In this document: one piece after another, positions 1 through 5,868 of the stretch
Numbering within the stretch: the stretch's first letter is position 1
Layout of the letters: the number at the start of each line of letters is the position of its first letter
NCBI GenBank assembly: GCA_036388295.1
Contig: DASVSC010000097.1
Coordinates: forward strand, 1 to 9,181
Reading direction: 5' to 3'
DNA: 9,181 bases
DNA from: RYN-431 sp036388295
GTDB taxonomy: Bacteria > Planctomycetota > Phycisphaerae > Tepidisphaerales > Tepidisphaeraceae
Notes under the pieces: generated by a model
Seen by the model: only the letters and a program-made list of their open reading frames with translations
Databases searched by the model: none
What the model was told of the DNA's origin: nothing
Program-made: the position numbers and the translations under genes

Positions 1-363
1 AAGCGCGACGTGAAGGAAGTCCTGGAGCTCCACCCGTACGACGGGAAGGAGTACTACCTGGCGGCGTTCCTCGTCGGCGCGTACCAGGAAATCCTCGGCG
101 ACCTCCACAACCTGCTCGGCGACACCCACGCCGTCCACATCACCATCGACGAAGGCGGCGCCTACAGCGTCGACGAAGTCATCAAAGGCGACACCGTCCG
201 CGAAGTCCTCAACTACGTCCAGTACAGCGGCGACGAACTCCTGCGGGCCATGCGGAAGACCGTGGAAAAAGGCGTGAAAGAGCAGAAGCTCAGCATCGAA
301 GAAGCCCGCCTGCTGCTGCGGTTCTATGAGGACGGGTTGGACGGGTATACGTACCTGGAATAA
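1..363 (+). CDS. speA: Biosynthetic arginine decarboxylase, C-terminal fragment (5' end outside the window)
   Basis: The frame is open from base 1 to the TAA at 361-363, so only about the last 120 residues are here and the true start lies upstream; the GTG at 10 is an internal Val codon. The run GAYQEILGDLHNLLGDTHAV is the signature of the SpeA family C-terminal region, and the end RFYEDGLDGYTYLE matches the family's usual GYTYL terminus. SpeA is a PLP-dependent enzyme that converts L-arginine to agmatine and CO2, the first step of the agmatine route to putrescine and spermidine. The PLP-binding barrel itself is outside the window, so catalytic residues cannot be checked. The gene converges on the interrupted hydrolase gene with only about 26 bp between stops. 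Family assignment is confident from motif recognition; operon context is not visible. Confidence 0.93.
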   Translation, partial: KRDVKEVLELHPYDGKEYYLAAFLVGAYQEILGDLHNLLGDTHAVHITIDEGGAYSVDEVIKGDTVREVLNYVQYSGDELLRAMRKTVEKGVKEQKLSIEEARLLLRFYEDGLDGYTYLE

Positions 364-365
364 CG

Positions 366-379
366 CGGCCGGCCGGCCG
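366..379. repeat. 14-bp GC palindrome between convergent genes
   Basis: The 14 bases CGGCCGGCCGGCCG are perfectly self-complementary and fill most of the short gap between the speA stop (363) and the stop of the minus-strand hydrolase fragment (390). It could fold as a compact hairpin and help end transcription from both sides, but there is no T tract on either strand. It may equally be a chance product of high GC. Confidence 0.35.
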
Positions 380-389
380 AACGGGTCCC

Positions 390-1109
390 TTACGGGCCAA
401 GGTATGCGCCAGGGAAGATGACGCGCGTCAGCATGCGTCCCAAGCTCTCATACCCACGTGGCGTGTAGTGGCTGGTCGTTCCGATCAGCACCTGTCCGTT
501 GAACGCAGGGTTCTTCACGAAACGGTCGTAAACATCCACATAAACGAATCCGCCCTTGTCGGCCGAGTTGCGCATGTAGGCGTTCAGCACTTTGGTGCGT
601 CGGTCGATCCCCAGCGTGGTTCGCGGCAGCAGGCCGATGAGCACGATCTGGGTGTCCGGCAGCTTTTCGCGCAGCTTACGGACCAGCGTGGCGATGCCCT
701 CTTGCACTTGCGCGTCGGTGCCGCCTTGAGAAGGATTGTTCAGGTTATTCGTGCCGACCGAAACGACCAGCTTCTGCGGCTTGAAGGTGTCGAACAAACC
801 GCGACGGACGCGGGAGATCATCTGCCGCGTGCCGTCGCCGCTGATGCCCAAGTTGAGTGACCGCCGCCATTGTTTTTGCCAGCCGTAGTTTCGGACCGCC
901 GGGAATCTCTCGACGTGCGAGTCGCCGAAAAGGGCCACCGTTGCTTTCGAGTCGTCCGCCATTGCCTGCTGCTGGCGCACGCGGGCATCCCATGTCGAGC
1001 CCGGCCCGTAATCGCCAAAGTAAATCGTGTCAGAAGGCGTCTCACCGGGCCGGGCCTCACTCAAGATGACCTGTTCGGCCTCGACGGACGAAGTCGATGG
1101 ATTGAACGT
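390..1109 (-). pseudogene. 3' fragment of IS-interrupted SGNH/GDSL-like hydrolase gene
   Basis: This is the C-terminal 239 codons of a gene cut by the IS at 1112-1986. In the rebuilt 377-residue protein the SGNH blocks are: block I FGDSH with the nucleophile Ser202, block II NLGISG (Gly near 226-229), block III GTNN (257-260), and the C-terminal block with His352 in TTSHYTPRGY. The layout resembles PAF-acetylhydrolase-like esterases of the SGNH superfamily, which usually deacylate carbohydrates or lipids; the substrate cannot be inferred. The Asp normally three residues before the catalytic His is replaced by Thr349, so a Ser-His dyad would be needed. As it stands the fragment has no start or ribosome site of its own. 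Its frame stays open into antisense IS sequence as far as about 1490, but nothing supports initiation there. The stop is TAA at 392-390. Confidence 0.85.
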
Positions 1110-1111
1110 TA
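1110..1111. repeat. Left copy of TA target-site duplication
   Basis: TA directly precedes the left terminal inverted repeat of the IS and is matched by TA at 1987-1988. The rebuilt target reads T-TA-G, which fits the YTAR preference reported for parts of the IS5 family. A 4-bp reading (TTAG at 1109-1112 against CTAG at 1986-1989) has one mismatch, so the 2-bp version is preferred. Confidence 0.75.
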
Positions 1112-1127
1112 GATAGCGGGGACATTC
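1112..1127 (+). repeat. Left terminal inverted repeat of the IS
   Basis: GATAGCGGGGACATTC pairs with the reverse complement of 1971-1986 (GGTAGTACGGACATTC) at 12 of 16 positions, with the inner eight bases GGACATTC identical. The mismatches cluster in positions 2 and 6-8. Confidence 0.85.
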
Positions 1128-1171
1128 GATTCGCGCTTTTCCCGTATTGGGTGCAGAATGTCGTGCGTCAC

Positions 1172-1176
1172 GGAGG
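1172..1176 (+). promoter_or_regulatory. Ribosome binding site deciding the transposase start
   Basis: GGAGG lies 5 bases before the ATG at 1182. The upstream in-frame ATG at 1158 has no comparable site, and the family normally starts close to the KRHxLTDxQW motif, so 1182 is the preferred start. Confidence 0.7.
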
Positions 1177-1181
1177 ACGCG

Positions 1182-1972
1182 ATGGGCAAACGGCACCGCC
1201 ATGAACTGACCGACACGCAGTGGGAGAAGGTCGAGCGCCTCTTGCCCGGCCGGAAGCACGACCCCGGCCGCACGGCGTCCGACAACCGCCTGTTCGTCAA
1301 CGCCGTCGTCTTCGTGCTCAGGACCGGCATCCCCTGGGCCGACCTGCCCGGCCGCTTCGGCAAGCCCGACACGGTGCGCAAGCGCTACGACCGCTGGTGC
1401 GCCCGCGGCATCTGGCGGAAGGTCGCCGCGGCGACCGGCGAGGCGGACCTGGACGAAGTGCAGCTGGACTCGACCACGATCAAGGCCCACCCGGTCGCTT
1501 CGACCGGGCGACGGCTGAGGAACGAAAAAAAGAGGACGCCGACGCCCGCCGGTGCCTGGGCCGCAGCCGTGGCGGGCTGAGCACCAAAGTCCATGCGGCC
1601 GTGGACCGCCGGGGCCGGCTGCTGCGGCTCGTGCTCACGCCGGGGCACAAGGGCGACTGCCCACAGGCGGAGGGCCTGCTGTCGGACCTGCCCCGCGGGA
1701 AAGTCGGCCACGTGATCGCCGACGCCGCCTACGACTCCGACGCCCTGCGTCTGACCGTGCGTGGCCTCCGGGCCCGCTGCTGCATCAGGCCAAACCCCAC
1801 ACGCCGTCGGAAGAAGCGCTACGACCGAAGGCGATACCGGCATCGCAACGTGATCGAGCGGTTCTTCTGCCGCATCCGCCGGTGCCGGCGCGTCGCCACG
1901 CGGTACGAGAAGAAGGCCGCCACCTTTGCCGGCTTCGTCTACCTCGCCGCCTTCGTCACGGCGGAGGAATGA
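1182..1972 (+). CDS. IS5-family (IS427 group) transposase, produced by -1 programmed frameshift
   Basis: Frame 0 runs 1182-1580 (132 residues if unshifted). A -1 shift at A AAA AAG (1526-1532) continues into the second frame to TGA at 1970-1972, giving a 263-residue fusion. The N-terminal part (about 8-80), with LTDTQWEKVERLLPG and an RTGIPWADLP segment, matches the DUF4096 helix-turn-helix-like domain that binds the IS ends. The catalytic part carries the DDE triad: Asp96 in VQLDSTTIKAH, Asp181 in VIADAAYDSDAL and Glu226 in RNVIERFF. STKVHAAVDRRGRL just after the junction is typical of IS427 relatives. It performs cut-and-paste or copy-paste transposition of its own element. All catalytic residues are present, so the enzyme looks functional. 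The stop codon overlaps the right inverted repeat. Confidence 0.92.
1517..1577 (+). promoter_or_regulatory. Candidate -1 frameshift signal (slippery heptamer with stimulators)
   Basis: Frame 0 reads GAA AAA AAG at 1524-1532, giving the heptamer A AAA AAG used by E. coli dnaX. An SD-like GAGG (1517-1520) sits 9 bases before the A-site codon, which is about where stimulatory sites act. Downstream, GCCCGCC (1544-1550) pairs perfectly with GGCGGGC (1571-1577), a 7-bp stem that ends immediately before the frame-0 stop TGA at 1578. The heptamer is seen directly; the stimulatory roles of the SD-like site and the stem are inference. Confidence 0.75.
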
Positions 1973-1986
1973 ATGTCCGTACTACC
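1971..1986 (-). repeat. Right terminal inverted repeat of the IS
   Basis: Read outward on the minus strand it is GGTAGTACGGACATTC, matching the left end at 12 of 16 positions. It overlaps the last two bases of the transposase stop codon. Confidence 0.85.
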
Positions 1987-1988
1987 TA
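1987..1988. repeat. Right copy of TA target-site duplication
   Basis: TA directly follows the right inverted repeat and matches 1110-1111. Keeping a single TA restores the hydrolase frame. Confidence 0.75.
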
Positions 1989-2400
1989 GACCGCGGGCCT
2001 TGACCGTGTCCTCGCCGTCGCCCCCGTCGATCGAGATGCGTTTGCCCTGGCCATCGAAGACGTAGCGGCGTGCGGTGGTCGTCGTGAGCAGCACGCGCTC
2101 GGACGGCTTGGCGAACGCATGGTAAGTCTCGCGGCTGTAGATCTTGATCTCGATGCGATTGCGCGAAAGGGCGCGGATGCGCACGCTGTCGTCACCGAAG
2201 GTGCCCTGCACGCGGATCACACTCCCGGCGAGCCGCGCCGTCATGCCCCCGGCCGGCGACTTCTCGACCCGGGTAAACCACGGCTGTACGCTGGCCGGAT
2301 CTGGGTCGTCACGTACCGTCATGGACGATTCAGACACCAAGGTGGCATAGGCACGGTTTTCCAGCATTTCGACGCACGCGCGGCGGTAGTGAACAGACAT
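1987..2400 (-). pseudogene. 5' fragment of the IS-interrupted gene: VEMLENR-type N-terminus and Asp/Gly-rich domain
   Basis: The first 138 codons of the split gene. The ATG at 2400 is chosen because GGAGG (about 2409-2414) lies 8 bases upstream; the ATG at 2430 has no such site. Residues 6-17 (RRACVEMLENRA) resemble the LEPR-type N-terminal motif common in planctomycete exported proteins. Residues about 60-135 contain the strands IRVQGTFGDDSV and ISIDGGDGEDTV, in which Gly/Asp turns resemble degenerate RTX calcium-binding repeats. At present the frame runs 15 codons into the IS and stops at 1941-1939, giving a 153-residue truncated product that lacks the hydrolase. With the IS removed, codon 138 (CTA) joins the codon at 1109-1107 exactly in frame. 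The motif assignment is by eye; the export role is inference. Confidence 0.82.
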
Positions 2401-2624
2401 CCTGCGGTCCTCCCTCCATACGACTTGCACGTCACGCCGATCCTCGGGATCGCGCGACCGTGTTTATGGAATGACGTCAAGGGCGGATCCTTCTTACATG
2501 ACGAAAATCTTGGACGTGGTTCTTGGCGCTCAGGTTGGTAACCCAACTTGTGCGTCCGAAGGCCTCGCCATAGCGAAGCCCCACGTCGGCAGACCAATTG
2601 GTCCGCTTGTCCGAACGTATGGAT
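2401..2624. other. Intergenic region between Uma2 gene and interrupted hydrolase gene
   Basis: These 224 bases hold no gene I can support; the overlapping minus-strand frame from 2597 has unnatural composition and runs into the hydrolase gene in another frame. The region presumably carries the hydrolase promoter, but I see no convincing -35/-10 pair. It contains a perfect 12-bp palindrome, GACCAATTGGTC, at 2592-2603. Confidence 0.5.
2592..2603. repeat. Perfect 12-bp palindrome, possible operator
   Basis: GACCAATTGGTC is a gapless perfect palindrome 22 bases past the Uma2 stop and about 190 bases upstream of the hydrolase start. An AT core with GC flanks is compatible with a dimeric repressor site, but nothing else supports a regulatory role. 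Confidence 0.25.
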
Positions 2625-3239
2625 CTATGTCTCCAGTTCGGCCGCCTCGGCATCGTTCTCGGCGGCAGCGGCGTTGAAATCGACACGCTCATAGAGTTCC
2701 GACAACGGCAGTGTCAAGCCGAGTTCGTCCAGCGGCACACTCGCGTCCAGCCCGTCGTACTGGCAAACGACAAATCCCTCGGCCGTGCGGTGGTGGACGA
2801 TCACACGCGGCCGGCCTGTTTCGATCAGCAGGTAGTCGACCAGCGTGGGAATGGTCAGGTACGCATCTCGCTTTTCGCCTTCGTCGGTGCGGCGGGTCGT
2901 CGGCGAGAGGACCTCGGCAATCACGACCGGTTGATCCTGAAACGTGTCGCCCGGCGGGTTCTCATGGCAGACCACCATGCCGTCCGGGTAGTAAAACCGG
3001 GTATGCGTTGGCATGCGGACTCTGACCTTGGTGTCGGAGTTGAACGGCTGACACGGCTTGCCACGAAGACCGGCGTGCATGATTCCCAGAAAGGCCGTCG
3101 CGATCGTGTTGTGGACGTTTCGCCCGCCGGCCATCGCGTAGACATAGCCGCCGGTGTACTCGTGTTTTACTTTAGAGACGAGTTCGGCGGCTAAGTAGTC
3201 GTCCACCGAAATCAGTCTGATTTGATGCGCGGCTGTCAT
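2625..3239 (-). CDS. Uma2-family (DUF820) putative restriction endonuclease-like protein
   Basis: A 204-residue protein of the usual Uma2 length. The fold is of the PD-(D/E)XK nuclease type; visible markers are Glu27 in KHEYTGG, Asp86 in YYPDGMVV, Glu109 in VVIAEVLSPTT and Lys123 in DEGEKRDAYLTI, followed by the family's VDYLLIETGRPRV strand. All expected catalytic positions appear present. Uma2 proteins occur in many copies in cyanobacteria and planctomycetes; their cellular role is not established and nuclease activity is inferred from the fold. The C-terminus is Ala/Glu-rich (about 189-203). The ATG at 3239 has no clear Shine-Dalgarno site, and only a weak promoter-like pair lies upstream. 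It stands alone 114 bp from the Usp stop, separated by a hairpin, so it is probably a separate unit. Confidence 0.88.
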   Translation of the reverse strand: MTAAHQIRLISVDDYLAAELVSKVKHEYTGGYVYAMAGGRNVHNTIATAFLGIMHAGLRGKPCQPFNSDTKVRVRMPTHTRFYYPDGMVVCHENPPGDTFQDQPVVIAEVLSPTTRRTDEGEKRDAYLTIPTLVDYLLIETGRPRVIVHHRTAEGFVVCQYDGLDASVPLDELGLTLPLSELYERVDFNAAAAENDAEAAELET

Positions 3240-3255
3240 TAGTGCTTAGCCTAAT

Positions 3256-3273
3256 CCGCTGATCAACCAGCGG
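3256..3273. repeat. Small inverted repeat upstream of the Uma2 gene
   Basis: CCGCTG (3256-3261) pairs with CAGCGG (3268-3273) around a 6-base loop, 17 bases upstream of the Uma2 ATG. It could be an operator or a 5' leader hairpin; no partner evidence is visible. Confidence 0.25.
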
Positions 3274-3300
3274 CAATTTCGCCTGACGCGACGTCGCAGA

Positions 3301-3338
3301 CCCTCTCCCTAACCCTCTCGCGGCGTACCGGGAGAGGG
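3301..3338. repeat. CCCTCTCCC-type intergenic palindrome; possible terminator of the usp operon
   Basis: CCCTCTCCC (3301-3309) is followed by a second CCCTCTC (3313-3319); either can pair with GGGAGAGGG (3330-3338). The inner pairing extends to 11 bp with one mismatch and a CGTA loop. The direct-plus-inverted arrangement resembles dispersed CCCTCTCCC/GGGAGAGGG palindromes found between genes in many high-GC bacteria. It lies just past the Usp stop on the minus strand, so it may end that operon's transcript, but no T tract follows. Confidence 0.5.
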
Positions 3339-3352
3339 AACAGGAAGCAGCT

Positions 3353-3766
3353 TTACAAATCCCCCGGCTCCGGCGGGAACAGCAGCACCGGCACCTTCGT
3401 ATTGCGAATCAATTCCACCGGCACATTGCCGGCCAGCAGGCGGGCGAAGACGTTTTTGCCGGTCAGGCCCAGGCACAGGAGCGTTGCGTTCTGCTCGTCG
3501 GCGGTGTTGAGGATCGCGCGGGCGATGTCGTCGCTGAACATCAGCAGGGTCTGCACCGTCACGCCCTTGGCGGCGATGCCGTCCTGCAGCGCACGCACGG
3601 CGCGGTCGCCTTCGGCTTCTTCGTTCTCTCGGCTTTGGCCGGCGCTGGGGCGGCTGACGTGGATGACGAGGACTTCAGCGCCGATCTTCTTGGCCAAGTC
3701 GCCGACAGGATTCACCAGCCGCTCGGCGGCGAGGGCGCTAGAGACGGCTACCAGGATTTTACTCAT
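3353..3766 (-). CDS. Small UspA-family universal stress protein with degenerate nucleotide site
   Basis: A 137-residue single Usp domain beginning MSKILVAVSSALAAERLVNP. The C-terminal motif LCLGLTGKN (97-105) followed by LLAGNVPVELIRNTKVPVLLF fits the ATP-binding pattern G-2X-G-9X-G-(S/T), with Gly100, Gly103 and Gly113, but the last position is Asn114. The early Asp that contacts adenine in ATP-binding members is replaced by Ser (VAVSS). Binding of ATP is therefore uncertain. The longer 223-codon frame is rejected because the domain starts at 3766 and that ATG overlaps the rdgB stop in ATGA. A GGAAAG stretch in the end of rdgB, about 7 bases before the ATG, may serve as ribosome site. As the last gene of the operon it is probably translationally coupled to rdgB. 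Usp proteins act in the cytosol in stress survival by varied means. Confidence 0.87.
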   Translation of the reverse strand: MSKILVAVSSALAAERLVNPVGDLAKKIGAEVLVIHVSRPSAGQSRENEEAEGDRAVRALQDGIAAKGVTVQTLLMFSDDIARAILNTADEQNATLLCLGLTGKNVFARLLAGNVPVELIRNTKVPVLLFPPEPGDL

Positions 3767-4425
3767 ATCAAACTTTCCGTCTCGCCTGCCGCGGTCGTGG
3801 CCAGCAGGGCTTTCAAGCGGCGCAGCGCCCGCCCGCGGTGGCTGACGTCGGCTTTCTCTGCCGGTGTCAGCTCGGCCGTCGTCCGGCCGAGCGATTCGAC
3901 CTCGAACAGCGGGTCGTACCCGAAGCCGTTCGTGCCGCGGGGCTGATGGATGATACGCCCTTCGACCGTATCCCGCGCGGTCAGGATTATCCGCCCCACC
4001 GAGTCGGCCAGCGCCAGGACGCATACGAACCGGGCCGACCGCTCTTGATCCGGCGTGTTTTCGAGCTGTCGCAGCAGCAAGGCGTTGTTCGCCGCGTCCC
4101 CGCTGCCGGCCTCATGAAGGGCGGCCCAGCGGGCACTGACGACGCCGGGCTTGCCGCCCAACGCATCGACTTCCAAGCCGCTGTCGTCGGCCAAGGCCCA
4201 ATGGCCGGTGCGGCGGGCGTATTCACTGGCCTTCAGGCAGGCATTGGCGCGGAACGTATGGCCAGTTTCGTCGACTTCGCCGGCGTCGGGGAAGGCGGAC
4301 AAGTCGCGCCATTCCACGCCGTCATCGCCCAGCATGCGGGCGAACTCGGCCGCCTTGCCGCGGTTGTGGGTGGCGACGACCACAATGGGCGGCAGCGTGA
4401 TCGACGGCGTCATCGGTCGCGTCAT
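3763..4425 (-). CDS. rdgB: XTP/dITP diphosphatase (non-canonical purine NTP pyrophosphatase, RdgB/HAM1)
   Basis: A 220-residue protein hydrolysing dITP, XTP and ITP to the monophosphate and pyrophosphate, keeping deaminated purines out of DNA and RNA. All family blocks are visible: ATHNRGKAAEF (18-28; phosphate contact), ETGHTFRANACLKA (53-66), the catalytic LADDSGLEVDALGGKPG (78-94) with Asp80/Asp81, TNGFGYDPLF (165-174) that holds the base, and ELTPAEKADVSHRGRAL (185-201). It is about 20 residues longer than E. coli RdgB through short N- and C-terminal tails. The ATG at 4425 overlaps the TGA of the upstream lipoprotein gene in ATGA; an alternative ATG at 4413 would cost four residues. Its own TGA overlaps the usp ATG. 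It is the middle gene of a compact three-gene operon. Confidence 0.96.
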   Translation of the reverse strand: MTRPMTPSITLPPIVVVATHNRGKAAEFARMLGDDGVEWRDLSAFPDAGEVDETGHTFRANACLKASEYARRTGHWALADDSGLEVDALGGKPGVVSARWAALHEAGSGDAANNALLLRQLENTPDQERSARFVCVLALADSVGRIILTARDTVEGRIIHQPRGTNGFGYDPLFEVESLGRTTAELTPAEKADVSHRGRALRRLKALLATTAAGETESLI

Positions 4426-5714
4426 GGGGTGACCGACCTCAGTCGGCCGCCGCCGGACGTGCCGCCGGGCACAGCGGTCGGGGAGAGGGCGGGCGCGCCT
4501 GGCGTCGGGTCGGTCGCGCTGGCCGCCGTCTCACCGCCAGCGGGGGCGGCGCGGTCGCCCGCCAGCAGGCCTTCACGCTGCACTCTTGGGATCTCGAACA
4601 GGAAGCTCTGCTTCGGCCGGCGTTTGACTTCGCCGGTGCGCGGGTCGGTGTACTTATTCACTTCCGGCACGCCGTTGAGGTAGTAGTCCGGGTACCGCTT
4701 CATCATCATTTCGTCGAGCGTCGGGTCATCGATTTCGACCTTCGGCTGCAGCACCTTCGGGTCACGGCCACTGGCGGCGATGCGGTCGGTCAGGGCTTTG
4801 GGAATCGGTGCGTTGCTGACGATGATTTCCTGTCCGTTGTCGCCGCTGGATCGGGCCGAATTGGCCTCCTGCTCGCGCACGGCGCGGCGGGGCCAGGCGC
4901 CGATGCAGACGGTGCTGGTGTTCGGGCCGTTGTAGTAAAAGGCCTGATGACCCTGCCGGCGGGCTTCGATGACGGATTCCACCGCAAGCTGCTTCCGCCC
5001 TTTGCCTTCGATCTGCACGTCGCCGGTGTAATCGGCGATGGCGAGCGACCAGTAGGCGCGGTTGGGATCGTCGGCGGGCCTTTCGGCGTCGAGCCGGGTG
5101 ATGTCGAACTCCGGCGGTGCGACCGGGTCGGGCATCGGCAGCGGCACGAGCAGGCTCTTGGAAAACAGGAACTGGCCTTCGCTGGTCGCCAGCGAACGCA
5201 CGTAGTCCATGTCTTTGTTCGCCCGGGCGGCCTCGGTGGCGTCGACTGAACGCTCACGCTCGCGGTAGTAGCCGTAGTAAAGCGTGCTCTGGGCCTCGTC
5301 GTGGACGACGTAAAACTCGCGACGGCCGGTGGAGGTGATGAGGTTGTCCTTCGACACGCGCGCCTGCTGCACGTGGGCCGGGCCGCCGAAGGTGGCGCAC
5401 ACGATCGTATATTTAGCGTCTTTGGGCGCGATGACGCCCTTGGCCGCCGACGCGACGGGCGAGGCCTGCGGGGCCGTCGGGGTCGGACGCGGCGGCGTAC
5501 GCGGGGCCGTGTTCGATGAGGCCCCCGGCGACACCGACGGCGAGGCGGACGGGCTGCCCGGCGGGTTGACGACCGGAGCGGGCGGCGTCGCGTCGGGCGA
5601 CACACCGCCCGACCCGCAACCGCCGACCGCGGCGACAATCACTGCCGCCGACCAGACCGCGGCCAGACGGGCTGTTAAGGATCGGTCACGCGGTGCGGGC
5701 GGTGTCGTGTGCAT
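4422..5714 (-). CDS. Putative lipoprotein with Pro/Ser-rich linker and two SPOR-like segments
   Basis: A 430-residue protein. Residues 12-33 form a signal peptide (basic stretch, hydrophobic AAVWSAAVIVAAV, then VGGC), a lipobox with Cys33 as the likely lipidation site. A Pro/Ser/Thr-rich linker covers about 40-95. Two segments then share a pattern: KYTIVCATFGG...STLYYGYYRE (about 101-152) and YWSLAIADYTG...TVCIGAWPRRA (about 221-278). Each opens with a hydrophobic strand, has an Ala/Arg-rich middle and closes with a Tyr/Val-x-x-Gly strand, as SPOR (peptidoglycan-binding) domains do. The second half contains Asp/Met/Tyr-rich DEMMMKRYPDYYLNGVP and a low-complexity tail. SPOR assignment is by eye and tentative; no catalytic motif is seen. 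Its stop overlaps the rdgB start, so it leads the operon. The ATG at 5714 has a weak ribosome site. Confidence 0.75.
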   Translation of the reverse strand: MHTTPPAPRDRSLTARLAAVWSAAVIVAAVGGCGSGGVSPDATPPAPVVNPPGSPSASPSVSPGASSNTAPRTPPRPTPTAPQASPVASAAKGVIAPKDAKYTIVCATFGGPAHVQQARVSKDNLITSTGRREFYVVHDEAQSTLYYGYYRERERSVDATEAARANKDMDYVRSLATSEGQFLFSKSLLVPLPMPDPVAPPEFDITRLDAERPADDPNRAYWSLAIADYTGDVQIEGKGRKQLAVESVIEARRQGHQAFYYNGPNTSTVCIGAWPRRAVREQEANSARSSGDNGQEIIVSNAPIPKALTDRIAASGRDPKVLQPKVEIDDPTLDEMMMKRYPDYYLNGVPEVNKYTDPRTGEVKRRPKQSFLFEIPRVQREGLLAGDRAAPAGGETAASATDPTPGAPALSPTAVPGGTSGGGRLRSVTP

Positions 5715-5768
5715 GGGCGGTTCTCACTTCGGTCGGCGGTCTTTAGCGCCTCGGTGGGCGGGCCACGA

Positions 5769-5798
5769 ATTGTAACAAAGAAACGCTGGCCCCGTCAC
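5769..5798 (-). promoter_or_regulatory. Candidate sigma70-type promoter of the lipoprotein-rdgB-usp operon
   Basis: Read on the minus strand, GTGACG (5798-5793, 4 of 6 to TTGACA) is separated by 18 bases from TACAAT (5774-5769, 5 of 6 to TATAAT). Transcription would start near 5762, leaving a leader of about 48 bases before the ATG at 5714. The placement fits, but promoters in this group are poorly defined. Confidence 0.5.
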
Positions 5799-5868
5799 GT
5801 GGAATCGGCCGATAACACGGGACCACTCGCGCATGGATGCGGGGGTGTGAACCGTGAAATTGCCATGG

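Larger units (their letters stand above)
1112..1986 (+). mobile_element. IS5-family (IS427-like) insertion sequence, apparently complete, 875 bp
   Basis: The element is bounded by imperfect 16-bp terminal inverted repeats (12 of 16 identical, sharing GGACATTC) and flanked by TA duplications. It carries one transposase in two overlapping frames joined by a slippery A7 run. Length, two-frame organisation and the transposase motifs match the IS427 group of the IS5 family. The boundaries are independently supported: excising the element with one TA joins the two hydrolase fragments exactly in frame. It lies opposite in orientation to the gene it interrupts. Intact ends, an intact DDE triad and undecayed host fragments on both sides suggest a recent and possibly still active insertion. 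The element name cannot be given without ISfinder. Confidence 0.9.

Noticed and set aside
1158..1181. Transposase start at the ATG at 1158
   Set aside because: The ATG at 1182 has GGAGG at proper spacing, and the conserved family region starts right after it.
390..1490. A single 366-residue minus-strand gene
   Set aside because: Everything beyond about 1111 is antisense to the transposase inside the IS. The natural upstream part of the protein lies at 1987-2400.
2319..2597. Short minus-strand frame between Uma2 and the hydrolase fragment
   Set aside because: It overlaps the well-supported hydrolase start in another frame, has unnatural Cys/Arg/Trp-rich composition and shows no recognisable motif.
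2625..3239. Uma2 protein as part of a defence or restriction system
   Set aside because: No methyltransferase, specificity subunit or other defence gene is adjacent. Uma2 genes are usually scattered singletons with unknown role.
3767..4024. N-terminal extension of the Usp protein
   Set aside because: The extension lies wholly within rdgB in another frame and is Arg/Gly/Pro-rich. The Usp domain starts at 3766 with an ATGA overlap.
4790..5638. A 282-codon minus-strand frame within the lipoprotein gene
   Set aside because: It is an Arg/Pro/Ser-dominated shadow of the GC-rich lipoprotein gene in an alternative frame.
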